Below are positions 36,986 through 45,572 of a stretch of DNA of 64,000 nt, piece by piece. The stretch covers positions 620,001-684,000 of the forward strand of contig CALOFP010000001.1 in NCBI GenBank assembly GCA_942492635.1. The letters run 5' to 3'. The number at the start of each line of letters is the position of its first letter. Within the stretch, counting starts at the first letter, position 1. The notes beneath the pieces are model-generated. The model was not told the DNA's origin and did not search any database. It saw only the letters and a list, made by a program, of their open reading frames with translations. Source of the DNA: CALOFP01 sp942492635. Its GTDB lineage: Bacteria; UBP6; UBA1177; CALOFP01. The position numbers and the translations under genes were made by a program.

Positions 36986-38233
36986 TTAAAAAGAGAGGGA
37001 GGATTTCTTCCCTATTTTCAGCAACGTGGCTGTTTCGAGTAATGCGCCGAGGGCGGCGAAGCCGATTATGTAGAGGTGGGAGATGTTGTCCAGGAGATAG
37101 CCGTAAAATGCTATTCCGAGGGGCTGGACTATTGTGTAGAGGATGGATCGGGATGCGGCAAATCGGCCAAGCATGGTTCTGGAGACTCTGGATTGGTAAA
37201 AGGTGTTGAGAAATGCGAATCCACTGGAGTTGAAGAGATGTCCGAGGAAGACAAATAGGAAAAATAGCGCGATGAGGATTGTGTAGATGTATTGAGAATT
37301 GTAATTCATCATCAGAAGATAGGCGCAAATTGCGAAAAGTGAATATGAAACCACTTTCCAGCCTCTGCTGATTTTTAGTGATTTCAATGTGGTGAATCTT
37401 TTCTTTAAGATCAGAATCAATATTGGTGAGCTCAAAACTCCAACAACTCCGGCGGTTTCCATTATTGCCAGCGAGACTTTCGGAGCTTTTAGTATTGAGA
37501 TGAGGACAAATGGGAGAACTATTGTGTCGATCGGATTTATCAACAATCGGGAAAATGCAACTCCGCACGTTGCAAGTGAGATATCGGTATCCTTGAACAG
37601 CTGCAATCCTTCGTGAATATCTGAAAAGATGTTCCGGCGAACGGTTTTTATCGATTTTTTTAGATTAAGCCGGTAGGAGTAGAAGGCTCCTGTCAAGAAA
37701 GATAAAAAATCCAGAAGAATTACGGCTCCTATCCCCTTCCAGGAAAAGAGAACGACTCCGATGAAAGGTCCCAAGACTGAAGCGAGATTTATTATCCAGG
37801 AGTTGAGGGAATTTCCTGCAACGTAATCTTTTTCTTTAAAGATAAATGGAATTATCGAGTTTGTGGCTGGAAAGAAGAATGTGTCGCAGACGGCATTGAA
37901 AATTACAAAAACATATATCATACCGAGTGAAATCGGCTGGATGAAAAAGTGAAAAAATGCCACGGCCAAGAGGAAAAATGCTCTTATTAGATCGGAAAAT
38001 ATCAAAGTTTTACGGCGATCCCACCTGTCCACCAATGCTCCTGCAAATGGATAGAGAAATATCTGGGGAAGAAACGCTATGGCAAGGACAGAAGAGAATT
38101 CAACGGCTGAATTGGTGATTGCCAAGATGTAAAGTGCTATACCGGTTTTGGTCATGAGGGTTCCGATATGTGAAATTCCCTGACCCAAGGCGTAACAGCG
38201 ATAGTTCTTTTCCTTGAATAATTCCAGAAACAT
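36986..38233 (-). CDS. Major facilitator superfamily transporter
   Basis: 415 residues with about 12 hydrophobic helices. The N-terminus is typical of the MFS_3/enterobactin-exporter-like group: NYRCYALGQGISHIGTLMTK, then the loop 2-3 motif YPFAGALVDRWDRRKTLIFS, an MFS signature A equivalent. FFPATNSIIPFIF and LVGNSLNSW-type stretches (here YVAGNSLNSW) follow. Probably an exporter driven by the proton gradient; substrate unknown. It is the only minus-strand gene between the two inverted IS91-like copies. Confidence 0.9.
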   Translation of the reverse strand: MFLELFKEKNYRCYALGQGISHIGTLMTKTGIALYILAITNSAVEFSSVLAIAFLPQIFLYPFAGALVDRWDRRKTLIFSDLIRAFFLLAVAFFHFFIQPISLGMIYVFVIFNAVCDTFFFPATNSIIPFIFKEKDYVAGNSLNSWIINLASVLGPFIGVVLFSWKGIGAVILLDFLSFLTGAFYSYRLNLKKSIKTVRRNIFSDIHEGLQLFKDTDISLATCGVAFSRLLINPIDTIVLPFVLISILKAPKVSLAIMETAGVVGVLSSPILILILKKRFTTLKSLKISRGWKVVSYSLFAICAYLLMMNYNSQYIYTILIALFFLFVFLGHLFNSSGFAFLNTFYQSRVSRTMLGRFAASRSILYTIVQPLGIAFYGYLLDNISHLYIIGFAALGALLETATLLKIGKKSSLSF

Positions 38234-38616
38234 TTAATTCAAACGCTCCACTTTTATTTTCCTTCTACTGGATTTCATACTTCTTTTTTATATCAACGAA
38301 TACTTTATCTCAACTTTTCTAATACAAAAAAACTTCACTTCTTGCCCATCAAACAAAACATCATTTTGTCGAATGCTAAAAAATCCAACAACCGATTTCC
38401 ACATCATTAGAAACCGACTGGCTTTCGTACCCTTTAAATTTATACAGTTTTATCCTCGAAAAAGCTTTTGTAGATCTAAAACTTGTTTTTTTTGATAACA
38501 TGCGTTAAATTATTCTGCATCCGCAATAACTTACGTTTGTTTTGCTTCACAAGTTCCCATGCGACAGAAGCGGAAACATTGATGTAAATTTTTTCATACA
38601 TATCGGGAGGCGGCTG

Positions 38617-38892
38617 ATGAATTTCCTCACTGCAAACATCGCCTGCGAAAATATAGAACTGCTCGACGAGGCCAGTAACAAATCGGGAGTTTCATACATA
38701 CGGGGAATTTCTTTAACTCACAGGGTAAACCAGAAACCCCGCTTCTCCTTTCACCCGATCTTCTGCGAATCGGAGGAGATGGGCGAAAAACTTCTGCATG
38801 AGTATCACGCAATCGCAAGGGAAAAAAATATTGAGAAAGCTCTTTCTAAGGATAACTTCGTAATAAAACCCTACATAATCCCATTCGATTAG
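38617..38892 (+). CDS. Small hypothetical protein
   Basis: 91 residues from the ATG at 38617, chosen because GGGAGGCGG precedes it; a longer in-frame start at 38542 has no RBS. Contains SYIRGISLTHRVNQKPRFSF and EEMGEKLLHEYHAIAREKNI. No signal peptide, membrane segment or known domain was recognised. Confidence 0.6.
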   Translation: MNFLTANIACENIELLDEASNKSGVSYIRGISLTHRVNQKPRFSFHPIFCESEEMGEKLLHEYHAIAREKNIEKALSKDNFVIKPYIIPFD

Positions 38893-39069
38893 CCTAATCC
38901 ACAGATAAACTCAGATAAAAAAGACAAGAGAGTCTGTCCACAGATGAACACCGATACACATCTATCGATTTAGAAAATTTCTTTATGTCCCTGCGACTCC
39001 CCTCATTTATTCTTTATCGGACAATCAGGTGAGTTCTCTTCCGAGATCAATTCAATTATAAAGAGTTTA
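38893..39069. repeat. Gap with degenerate CACAGAT-type repeat
   Basis: CCACAGATAAACTCAGAT and CCACAGATGAACACCGATAC resemble the intergenic CACAGAT words seen at 24185, 30750 and 42163-42312. No gene is seen. Confidence 0.5.
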
Positions 39070-39098
39070 TTGACATACTTTGTTCCTTAAAATAGTTT
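39070..39098 (+). promoter_or_regulatory. Promoter cut off from its gene by IS91-like copy 2
   Basis: TTGACA (39070-39075), 17-nt spacer, TAGTTT (39093-39098). Copy 2 starts at the next base. Without the element this promoter would sit about 35 nt upstream of the gene now at 41555. Confidence 0.55.
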
Positions 39099-39216
39099 AT
39101 TGAACTAAGCCGCTCCGCGGCAGTTTTCTGAAACAAATTCAAGAATAGATATAACTTTATGGAAAAAGAGTGGTGTTCACGGGGAACACCACCATTACAA
39201 GGAATGGAGTTATATC

Positions 39217-40119
39217 ATGCAGAAATCAAACGCACAAGAATTCGAGCATCTTTATTCACTTTACCAGGAAAATCTCAAGTTACAGGGTAAGGTAGAAACT
39301 ACTATTGCCGCCTACAGCAGAGCGGTACGCAGGTTCGCGGAATTTTTCGACTATTCGATTATCGACCTTAAAAGAAACGACATGAAGCGTTACTTTGGTC
39401 AAATGATCGATAATTTTTCATGGGGAAAGGTCAACACAGAACTATGTGCCGTTAAGTTTTTCTGGAAATTCGTCATTGAAAAACCGCTTGATTGGGACAA
39501 AATCGTAAAGCCTCAGAATTTCAGAACTCTCCCTGATGTTCTCAGTCTTCGTGAGACAACGGAACTTTTAAAATCGTTCCGAAAACCATGCTACAGAGCC
39601 CTGTTTTTTACAATATACAGCATGGGGCTTCGAATTTCAGAAGCGCTGAATCTAAGATGTGGAGATATCGACAGCGACCGTATGTTCGTTCACATCCGCT
39701 GCAGCAAGAGAAACAAGGATCGCTATGTTCCGCTGCCTGAACCGACTCTCGAAATCCTTCGTGACTATTGGAAAACCCATAGAAACCGGAACCTTCTATT
39801 TCCTCTTCTGATGGGTGACCCGAAACGGATAAGAAATACCGATCGCCATATGACACCACATTCCGTCCAATCGGCAATCAGGAAGGCTGTCGAGGAAGTC
39901 GGAATTAAAAAAAAGATCACCACCCATTCTCTCAGGCACTGCTATGCGACTCACCTTCTTGAGGCAGGTCTTACCATCCCTCAGATAAAGGCGAACATGG
40001 GACATTCAAGTGTAATAACCACACTCAACTACCTGCAGATCACAAAAGAAGCCGGTCAAAACGCGGATAACGTTATCGAACAGATAATTTCAGCTGTTTA
40101 TTCGGAAATTACAAAATGA
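39217..40119 (+). CDS. Tyrosine recombinase of copy 2, intact
   Basis: 300 residues, RBS AAGGAATGGAG. N-terminal SAM-like core-binding domain (about 1-95), then the catalytic domain with Arg139 (SMGLRISEALNL), a likely Lys164, His237-x-x-Arg240 (THSLRHCYATH), His263 (MGHSSVITT) and nucleophile Tyr272 (TLNYLQ). This is a complete phage-integrase/XerC-like active site. Its stop overlaps the transposase start (ATGA), so the two are translationally coupled. It may help resolve or integrate transposition intermediates; this is inference. Confidence 0.93.
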   Translation: MQKSNAQEFEHLYSLYQENLKLQGKVETTIAAYSRAVRRFAEFFDYSIIDLKRNDMKRYFGQMIDNFSWGKVNTELCAVKFFWKFVIEKPLDWDKIVKPQNFRTLPDVLSLRETTELLKSFRKPCYRALFFTIYSMGLRISEALNLRCGDIDSDRMFVHIRCSKRNKDRYVPLPEPTLEILRDYWKTHRNRNLLFPLLMGDPKRIRNTDRHMTPHSVQSAIRKAVEEVGIKKKITTHSLRHCYATHLLEAGLTIPQIKANMGHSSVITTLNYLQITKEAGQNADNVIEQIISAVYSEITK

Positions 40120-41194
40120 TTGCACTCGCCAACGTATTTGAAAATCACGGCGCGAAGACATTGGAAACGTTTGGCGAAATACTGCGTCCGGAGTGTTTTA
40201 CGGCGATGCGCAGAATACAGGAGTGCCGCACCGCGGCCTCCGGCGAGCTGCATTACAGCTGTCCTGCGTGCGGAGCCGAGCGGCAGGTTTACCAGTCGTG
40301 TGGTCACAGAAGCTGTCCCCGTTGCCAGAACCATCTGACCACGGAATGGTTGGAGAAACAGAAGGCGAAACTGTTGCCTGTGAAATACTTCATGGTCACG
40401 TTTACAATTCCGGCGGAACTGCATGTAATAGCGATGAGGCACGGCCGCCAATTCTACGACATGATGTTCAAGGCTTCCGCCGAGGCGATGAAGCAGCTGG
40501 CAGCGAACAAGAAACATCTGGGCGGAGAGATCGGTTTTACCGGTGTTTTCCACAGCAACAGCAGGCGACTCAATTACCATCCGCACATCCACTACATCGT
40601 GCCGTCAGGAGCCATCTGCGAAAACGGCAGAGTATGGAAAGAGAAAAAGGGAAAGTATCTCATGCCGGCAAAGGTTCTTTCTTTGCTTTTCAGAGGCAAA
40701 CTGATTGCATTAATGAAAGAAAAAGAGATGGAAATCCCCGTCGATCTTTATAAAAAAGATTGGGTTATCGATGTAAAGAATACAGGAACAGGACAGCCTG
40801 GCCTAGAGTATCTTTCGCGCTACCTTTACAGAGGCGTCATATCCGAAAAAAGGATTCTTAAGGATGAGAATGGAGAAGTAACATTCCGCTATACCGATTC
40901 GGGATCGAAAAAAGAGGAAACGCGTACTCTTTCCGGCGAAACCTTTCTCTACCTTGTGTTGAAACATGTGCTACCCAAGGGATTCAGAAGGTGCAGAGAT
41001 TATGGTTTTCTTCACGGCAACTCCAAGAAAAATTGAACTTACTTCAACTCATGCTCAATGTCGTAATAACCGGATCGGAAGAAAAAGTAAAACGGCCGAC
41101 CTGCAAATGCAAATCATGCAAAAAGGAAATGGTTCTCAAGGCAATCATCCCACAGGAATCAGGCGTTTTTATCAGCATCCGTGCCGGGCCTTGA
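40116..41194 (+). pseudogene. HUH transposase of copy 2, frameshifted near the C-terminus
   Basis: An A-run near 41028-41033 has five A residues where copies 1 and 3 have six. The frame ends at 41036 after 306 residues, and the remaining about 50 codons (with the CKCKSCKKEM cluster) continue in another frame to 41194. The HUH motif and Tyr232/Tyr236 are upstream of the lesion, so residual activity cannot be excluded. Confidence 0.88.
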
Positions 41195-41554
41195 GCAGAT
41201 CGAATATGACGTTTTGAAAAATTGGAAATCATTTTAATAAAAGAAGAATGTATAACTGTGTCTTATGGAGAAAAAATGGATAAAAAGATCATAAAACAAG
41301 AGACTTGATAGTTTAGTCGGGAAAAGATGATGCAATTAAGTAGAAAATCGTATCACTTTTGCGAAGTATGATACTTCATTTTTCTAAAAGCTGACGTGAA
41401 ACTGTCGGGCTTCGACACCTCTATCCAGAATATATTTCCTAATTAATATAGTGTAAACCCGCTCCGGGCTAGTTCAATATCGGATGATATTGTGGCTTCG
41501 CACAATATATCCTTATTCATTCTCATCTTTTCAACGACTGTTCTGGAGAAAACA

Positions 41555-42133
41555 ATGCCGTGGCTACCGATTTATATGATTGATGAGGATTTAAAAAAGT
41601 TATCGGAGTGGCTTAACTCGGAAAAAGAGATCGCTATCATTAAATCTGTCGGAAGGGGAAAATGGCGTGCCTTCGATACTTTTTCTATCGCCGAAGAGGG
41701 AAGATACTGTCTATTTCATAAATTTTGCGGACCGCTACCGCTTATCGGGAAGTCCATTGACGATCCGATTTCGGAGGTTGAGGATCCTTTCAAGGGCTGG
41801 AAAGAAAAAATCGCAGGTCTTGATTCTGGCAATCCTTTTTTCGGAGCCGGTCATCCCGCTATTTTCTGGCTTAATGTTTCTCTCAAAAAAGATAACTCCA
41901 TAGGAATGTCAAGCTTCGAATGGATCGGCAATCGCTACGGCGCGGACGGTTCGCCAGCTCCCGATGCCGCAAAAAAATGGTGGCTAAAACTAGGCAGATG
42001 GGTCAGAAAAAGTGCTGTAAAAATTCCAAGAACCGGAAAAATCGATGGGGATAATCCTGAGATATGGGCTATGGAAAATGCGTTGTCGGATATCAAGGCG
42101 GGAACGGAAAGAGCGGCAAACCCCGACCGCTGA
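41555..42133 (+). CDS. Hypothetical protein
   Basis: 192 residues from the ATG at 41555, preceded by TGGAGAAAA. A longer reading from 41492 would begin inside the IS91-like element and is rejected. The start MPWLPIYMIDEDLKKLSEWL and the segment GAGHPAIFWLNVSL, SSFEWIGNRYG are distinctive, but no family is recognised; soluble, cytoplasmic by appearance. Copy 2 inserted 33 bp upstream, apparently between promoter and gene. Its TGA stop lies in a GATT-type repeat (CGCTGATTAA). Confidence 0.7.
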   Translation: MPWLPIYMIDEDLKKLSEWLNSEKEIAIIKSVGRGKWRAFDTFSIAEEGRYCLFHKFCGPLPLIGKSIDDPISEVEDPFKGWKEKIAGLDSGNPFFGAGHPAIFWLNVSLKKDNSIGMSSFEWIGNRYGADGSPAPDAAKKWWLKLGRWVRKSAVKIPRTGKIDGDNPEIWAMENALSDIKAGTERAANPDR

Positions 42134-42320
42134 TTAAACAGATTTCCATGATGCCCTTGATTTTTTTTCCACAGATTCATGCAGATGTTTCATCGAGGAT
42201 CGGTAAGCTCCGTTAACCTTGGTCACTTATTTTTTTTCACAGATACAGGCAGATGGACACAGGTGAGAAAGATAAAAATTTCCCTGTCTTCATCTGTGTG
42301 TATCTGTGGAGGTTTTAAAT
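42126..42320 (+). repeat. GATT module followed by CACAGAT-type inverted repeats
   Basis: ACCGCTGATTAAACAGATTT contains the upstream gene's stop. Then CCACAGATTCATGCAGATG, CACAGATACAGGCAGATGG (about 42239) and, in opposite orientation, CATCTGTGTGTATCTGTGG (about 42291). CACAGATA and TATCTGTG can pair across about 55 nt, so the transcript could fold. Confidence 0.65.
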
Positions 42321-42426
42321 AATTTCATTTATTTAGGGAATAATTTACACTATTGACGCTGTTATAAAGATCAGTGGTTTTAATTTTTGGATAGAATTTC
42401 TTTAAAAACTTTTCCCGGAGGGAACT

Positions 42427-42960
42427 ATGAATTTCAATTCTTTGAAGACAAAATTATTTTTATCATTTGCGATGTTTTTTCTGGCATTCCCGCTGTTAGG
42501 TTCCGGGAAAAATACCGACAAGAGAATAAAATCTAAAAAACAGGTGGTGATGGAGGGAATGAGGGATGTTCCTCAGATCAGTGTGGAGAAATTAAAGGCT
42601 AAGATGGATGGTAAAAAAAAGTTTGTTCTTATTGATGTTCGAACCGAGAGAGAGAGAAACGCTGGGTACATAAGCGGTTCGGTCTGGCTTCCGAAGGGGG
42701 TTCTTGAATTCCGGGTGCAAAGCGTATGCAAGGATGCGGATACGGAAATTGTCGTCTACTGCAGAAAGGGCGGTCGCTCGATGCTCGGGGTGAAGGCTCT
42801 CAAGCAACTCGGTTATAAGAATGTTTACAATCTGGAGGGCGGAATCAATGCCTGGGGCGAAAAAGGGTACTCTCTTTACAACTGGCACGGAGAGATCAAG
42901 GTCGTGAAATTCGATAAAAAGGATCCCCACCACTCCTCTTACGATATTTTCAAAAAATAA
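42427..42960 (+). CDS. Exported rhodanese-like protein
   Basis: 177 residues, RBS CGGAGGGAAC. Signal peptide MNFNSLKTKLFLSFAMFFLAFPLLGSG. Rhodanese domain: ISVEKLKAKMDGKKKFVLID, VRTERERNAGYISGSVWLP, active-site loop VVYCRKGGRS with the catalytic Cys, then ALKQLGYKNVYNLEGGINAW. Periplasmic sulfurtransferases of this type handle persulfide sulfur; the acceptor is unknown. It stands alone, with a GATT repeat 10 nt after its stop. Confidence 0.9.
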   Translation: MNFNSLKTKLFLSFAMFFLAFPLLGSGKNTDKRIKSKKQVVMEGMRDVPQISVEKLKAKMDGKKKFVLIDVRTERERNAGYISGSVWLPKGVLEFRVQSVCKDADTEIVVYCRKGGRSMLGVKALKQLGYKNVYNLEGGINAWGEKGYSLYNWHGEIKVVKFDKKDPHHSSYDIFKK

Positions 42961-42965
42961 CCTTC

Positions 42966-43011
42966 GATTGACCGCTGATTAATCGGATTTTCATGATTAC
43001 CTTGATTTTTT
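42966..43011 (+). repeat. Single GATT-type intergenic module between convergent genes
   Basis: TTGACCGCTGATTAATCGGA then TTTTCATGATTACCTTGATT, starting 6 nt after the rhodanese stop and abutting the fabD-like stop on the other strand. Confidence 0.75.
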
Positions 43012-44202
43012 CTATTTTATGTATGGAAACCCTTTCAATCGGGCTCTTTTCTCTTTTTCTCCGATTTTTTTTCCGTCAAGGACTCTGTTAAGGCAGTTTA
43101 CTGCCTCCTGTACCTCTTTTATCGTCGGAAATCGTTTTTCTCTTTCGGTGGTTTCAACAATTTTCCGGATTCTTCCTGCCGGCTCCATCACTTCTTTCTG
43201 ATAGTTTCCCATATCGGTATTACGGTTGGGTGTTGTCTCCACTACTCCAACGGTTCTTCTGAGAATGTAACTGAGATCACCGTAAAGATGCTGGTCTATG
43301 CTGCTTCTCTCTTCTTTCTTATCGAAGGATATTGCGACTATACGCTTCGTGTTTTTTCTGATGAGATCGGTCAAAATATTTTTCGGGCCGAATTCAACTG
43401 TCATTTCAACCCCACGCAACTCCATCTGTTCCATTATTTCGAGCCATCTGACGGGCTCGACCATCTGACGAATCAGCAGAACTTCCGACTCGATCCTGCT
43501 ATGATGCTCCACACTCACATTCGATAAGACTGGCCATCTGGGCTCCTTAAACTCCACTTTCTCCAGCTCTTCGGCAAATTTTCTTGCTGCAGATTCCATT
43601 ATCGGCGAATGAAAAGGTGCTCCTGCGAGCAGGGGAACTACCTTGACTCCCATCTTTCTCACTTTTCCACACACTTTCCCTACGGCATCCGCCTGCCCGG
43701 AAATCACGATGCTTTCTCTGCCGTTTATGTTTGATACTACGACACCTCCACCGATATCCTTCATGTGGTAAAGAAGAACAGGCAGTTCGATTCCTTCAAG
43801 ATCGGCCATTGCACCTCGTCCGGCTTTACAGGCCTGTTCCATAAGTTCTCCTCTCTTTCTCACCAGCTGCAATCCATCCCTGAAAGTGATAGCTTCGGAT
43901 GCAACGAGAGCTGAAAACTCTCCGAGGCTGTGGCCCGCAAGCAGCTGCGGATCCGATTCATACTTCTCCATAAAAAGCCTGAACATGGCGATGCTCAGCG
44001 TCAGAATTGCAGGCTGGGTGTTAAATGTTTTGGTCAATTCGCAAAGATCCCCATCCAGACAGAGCGACTTCACATCAAAACCCAGATGACTTCCGGCTTC
44101 TTCGAATGTCTCCCTCACAACTCTGTGGTTTTTTATGAGCTCCGCTCCCATTCCCACATACTGCGATCCCTGTCCGGGAAAAACAAAAGCCGTTTTTTTC
44201 AT
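43012..44202 (-). CDS. fabD: Malonyl-CoA:ACP transacylase (FabD-like) with C-terminal extension
   Basis: 396 residues against about 310 for normal FabD. N-terminal FVFPGQGSQYVGMG, catalytic Ser92 in LAGHSLGEFSAL, His198 in GAPFHSPIM, and GVEMTVEFGPKNILTDLI near residue 275 are all present. Residues from about 305 on (YGDLSYILRRTVGVVE, then a charged tail with FPTIKEVQEAVNCLNR) are extra. It transfers malonyl groups from CoA to acyl carrier protein. No other fatty-acid genes adjoin it, so it may serve a secondary pathway; alternatively it is a stray housekeeping fabD. Confidence 0.88.
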   Translation of the reverse strand: MKKTAFVFPGQGSQYVGMGAELIKNHRVVRETFEEAGSHLGFDVKSLCLDGDLCELTKTFNTQPAILTLSIAMFRLFMEKYESDPQLLAGHSLGEFSALVASEAITFRDGLQLVRKRGELMEQACKAGRGAMADLEGIELPVLLYHMKDIGGGVVVSNINGRESIVISGQADAVGKVCGKVRKMGVKVVPLLAGAPFHSPIMESAARKFAEELEKVEFKEPRWPVLSNVSVEHHSRIESEVLLIRQMVEPVRWLEIMEQMELRGVEMTVEFGPKNILTDLIRKNTKRIVAISFDKKEERSSIDQHLYGDLSYILRRTVGVVETTPNRNTDMGNYQKEVMEPAGRIRKIVETTEREKRFPTIKEVQEAVNCLNRVLDGKKIGEKEKRARLKGFPYIK

Positions 44203-44714
44203 TTAACTCTCCCGCTATTCTCAGCACTTCAATACTCTTTTGCCGATCAATTTCTCCTTATTTTCGAAGAATACTTCTCCGAAAGAATCTCTATTTCCCC
44301 ATAAAATTCAATCAACCATCAAACCTCATCAGCCCACACTCACTCCGCCTCACCGCCACATCGCCGCACCGATCCACCTTCACATAGGCACACTCGCCCA
44401 TCAGCCCAGCACCCCACTATACCACCGACACAATTCCACATTTTCACATCCTCATTAAATTTTTCCTCAAGCATCGCCGGCAAAAGCACTTCAGGGCTCC
44501 TCTTCTTTAATATTTTCTCCATCAACACAACTTCCATTGTGCATTTTTTTATTAATTAAATCAAGTATTTTAACTAACAATAGAAAACAACCCTGTTCAT
44601 CATCTTCCATTTGAGACATGCAGGTCTTATATCTATTTCCTGAGGAAAATTTGAAAAACCGCCACTTTTTTTATTACAATTCCAGATAGCCAAAATTCAA
44701 ACTGGGGGTATACG
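44203..44714. other. Gap with a C-rich low-complexity tract
   Basis: 44330-44430 is C/A-rich on the plus strand with short recurring words (CACTCCGCCTCACCGCCACA, CATCAGCCCAGCACCCCACT). On the minus strand a 65-residue ORF (44340-44537) runs through it; its first 30 residues (MEKILKKRSPEVLLPAMLEE) could be a fragment of a gene but the rest follows the tract. No confident gene. Confidence 0.45.
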
Positions 44715-45563
44715 ATGAGAGGGATCCTGACTTTTTCAGTTGCTTTTCTTTTCTTTTGCCGATCACTTTTTGGATCGGATTTCGGAGCTACGCTACCGAT
44801 TCTCGCGAAAATACTTGTTGAAGAACAGCTAAACAACAACCTTCTTAATGAAAAGGTATCACCTGAAATTGCCAAAGGTGTCGCAATAGCCCGGAAGGTA
44901 TATGAAACCAGCATGAAGCTTTATCAGAACAGCGAGAAGCTAAATGAAATGATGAAAGTCGCAAAATCTTTCAAGCCTGAAGAGCTGCTTTCCATGGCTG
45001 AAAAAGAGTTCTGCAGAAATTCAGAAGGTCTTTGCGATATCGATATTGCACAGGAGATCAAAAGAATAGGAAAAATCACGGACATCTCAAGATTCAACTT
45101 TTACAAATCCAAATTGAAAGGAATGGACGACTCATTTCTTAAGTCACTGGTAAACGGATCCGCAGCATCCAAGCTTCTCCCGCAGATGGCCGGGATTTCC
45201 TCCAAATTTTTCACCAAAAACGGCGTAATGGATTTTGCAGAATCTGTCATTCAAAAAAGTCTGGCCGGCACAGGACTTTCAGAATCCCTTCGCCTTGAAA
45301 ATTTTCAGACCGGAATTGTCAATAGGGCCGTTAACGACTTTATGCAGGAAGCGAAAAAATCCGGTAACGTTCTCGCGAAGGCGGAAGTCGTAAATCAGAT
45401 GCTTGATCACCGAAGAAACGCATTCATGAAAGGTGTCGACGAAAGAGACAGAGCGCGCTTCATACGTGAAGAGATGGAACGTGATCTTAAGAAAGAAAAG
45501 AGAAAAAACTTTATGAAGCAGTACAGAAAAAGCATAGAGAAAAAAGGAACTCGAATTTTCTGA
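44715..45563 (+). CDS. Secreted helical protein of unknown family
   Basis: 282 residues; GGGGGTATACG precedes the ATG. Signal peptide MRGILTFSVAFLFFCRSLFGS. The mature part is almost entirely helical and charged (KVYETSMKLYQNSEKLNEMM at about 60, RARFIREEMERDLKKEKRKN near the end) with two Cys (EFCRNSEGLCDID). A lytic transglycosylase follows after 9 bp. That pairing recalls VirB5/TrbJ-like proteins beside VirB1 in conjugative systems, but no other transfer gene is present, so this is weak inference. Confidence 0.7.
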   Translation: MRGILTFSVAFLFFCRSLFGSDFGATLPILAKILVEEQLNNNLLNEKVSPEIAKGVAIARKVYETSMKLYQNSEKLNEMMKVAKSFKPEELLSMAEKEFCRNSEGLCDIDIAQEIKRIGKITDISRFNFYKSKLKGMDDSFLKSLVNGSAASKLLPQMAGISSKFFTKNGVMDFAESVIQKSLAGTGLSESLRLENFQTGIVNRAVNDFMQEAKKSGNVLAKAEVVNQMLDHRRNAFMKGVDERDRARFIREEMERDLKKEKRKNFMKQYRKSIEKKGTRIF

Positions 45564-45572
45564 GGAGATAAA

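Larger units (their letters stand above)
39099..41521 (+). mobile_element. IS91-like element, copy 2 (2423 bp)
   Basis: Same termini and length as copies 1 and 3. It has an intact recombinase and a frameshifted transposase; a compensating 1-bp insertion in the 3' non-coding part (TTTCCTAATTAATATAG against TTTCCTATTAATGTAG) keeps the length. It is the most diverged of the three, with clustered changes in the transposase zinc-binding region. Confidence 0.9.

Noticed and set aside
41492..41554. Extended N-terminus of the gene at 41555
   Set aside because: It would be encoded by the right end of IS91-like copy 2; the RBS supports 41555.
44340..44537. 65-codon minus-strand ORF through the C-rich tract
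   Set aside because: More than half of it is low-complexity translation; no RBS. A gene fragment at its start cannot be excluded.
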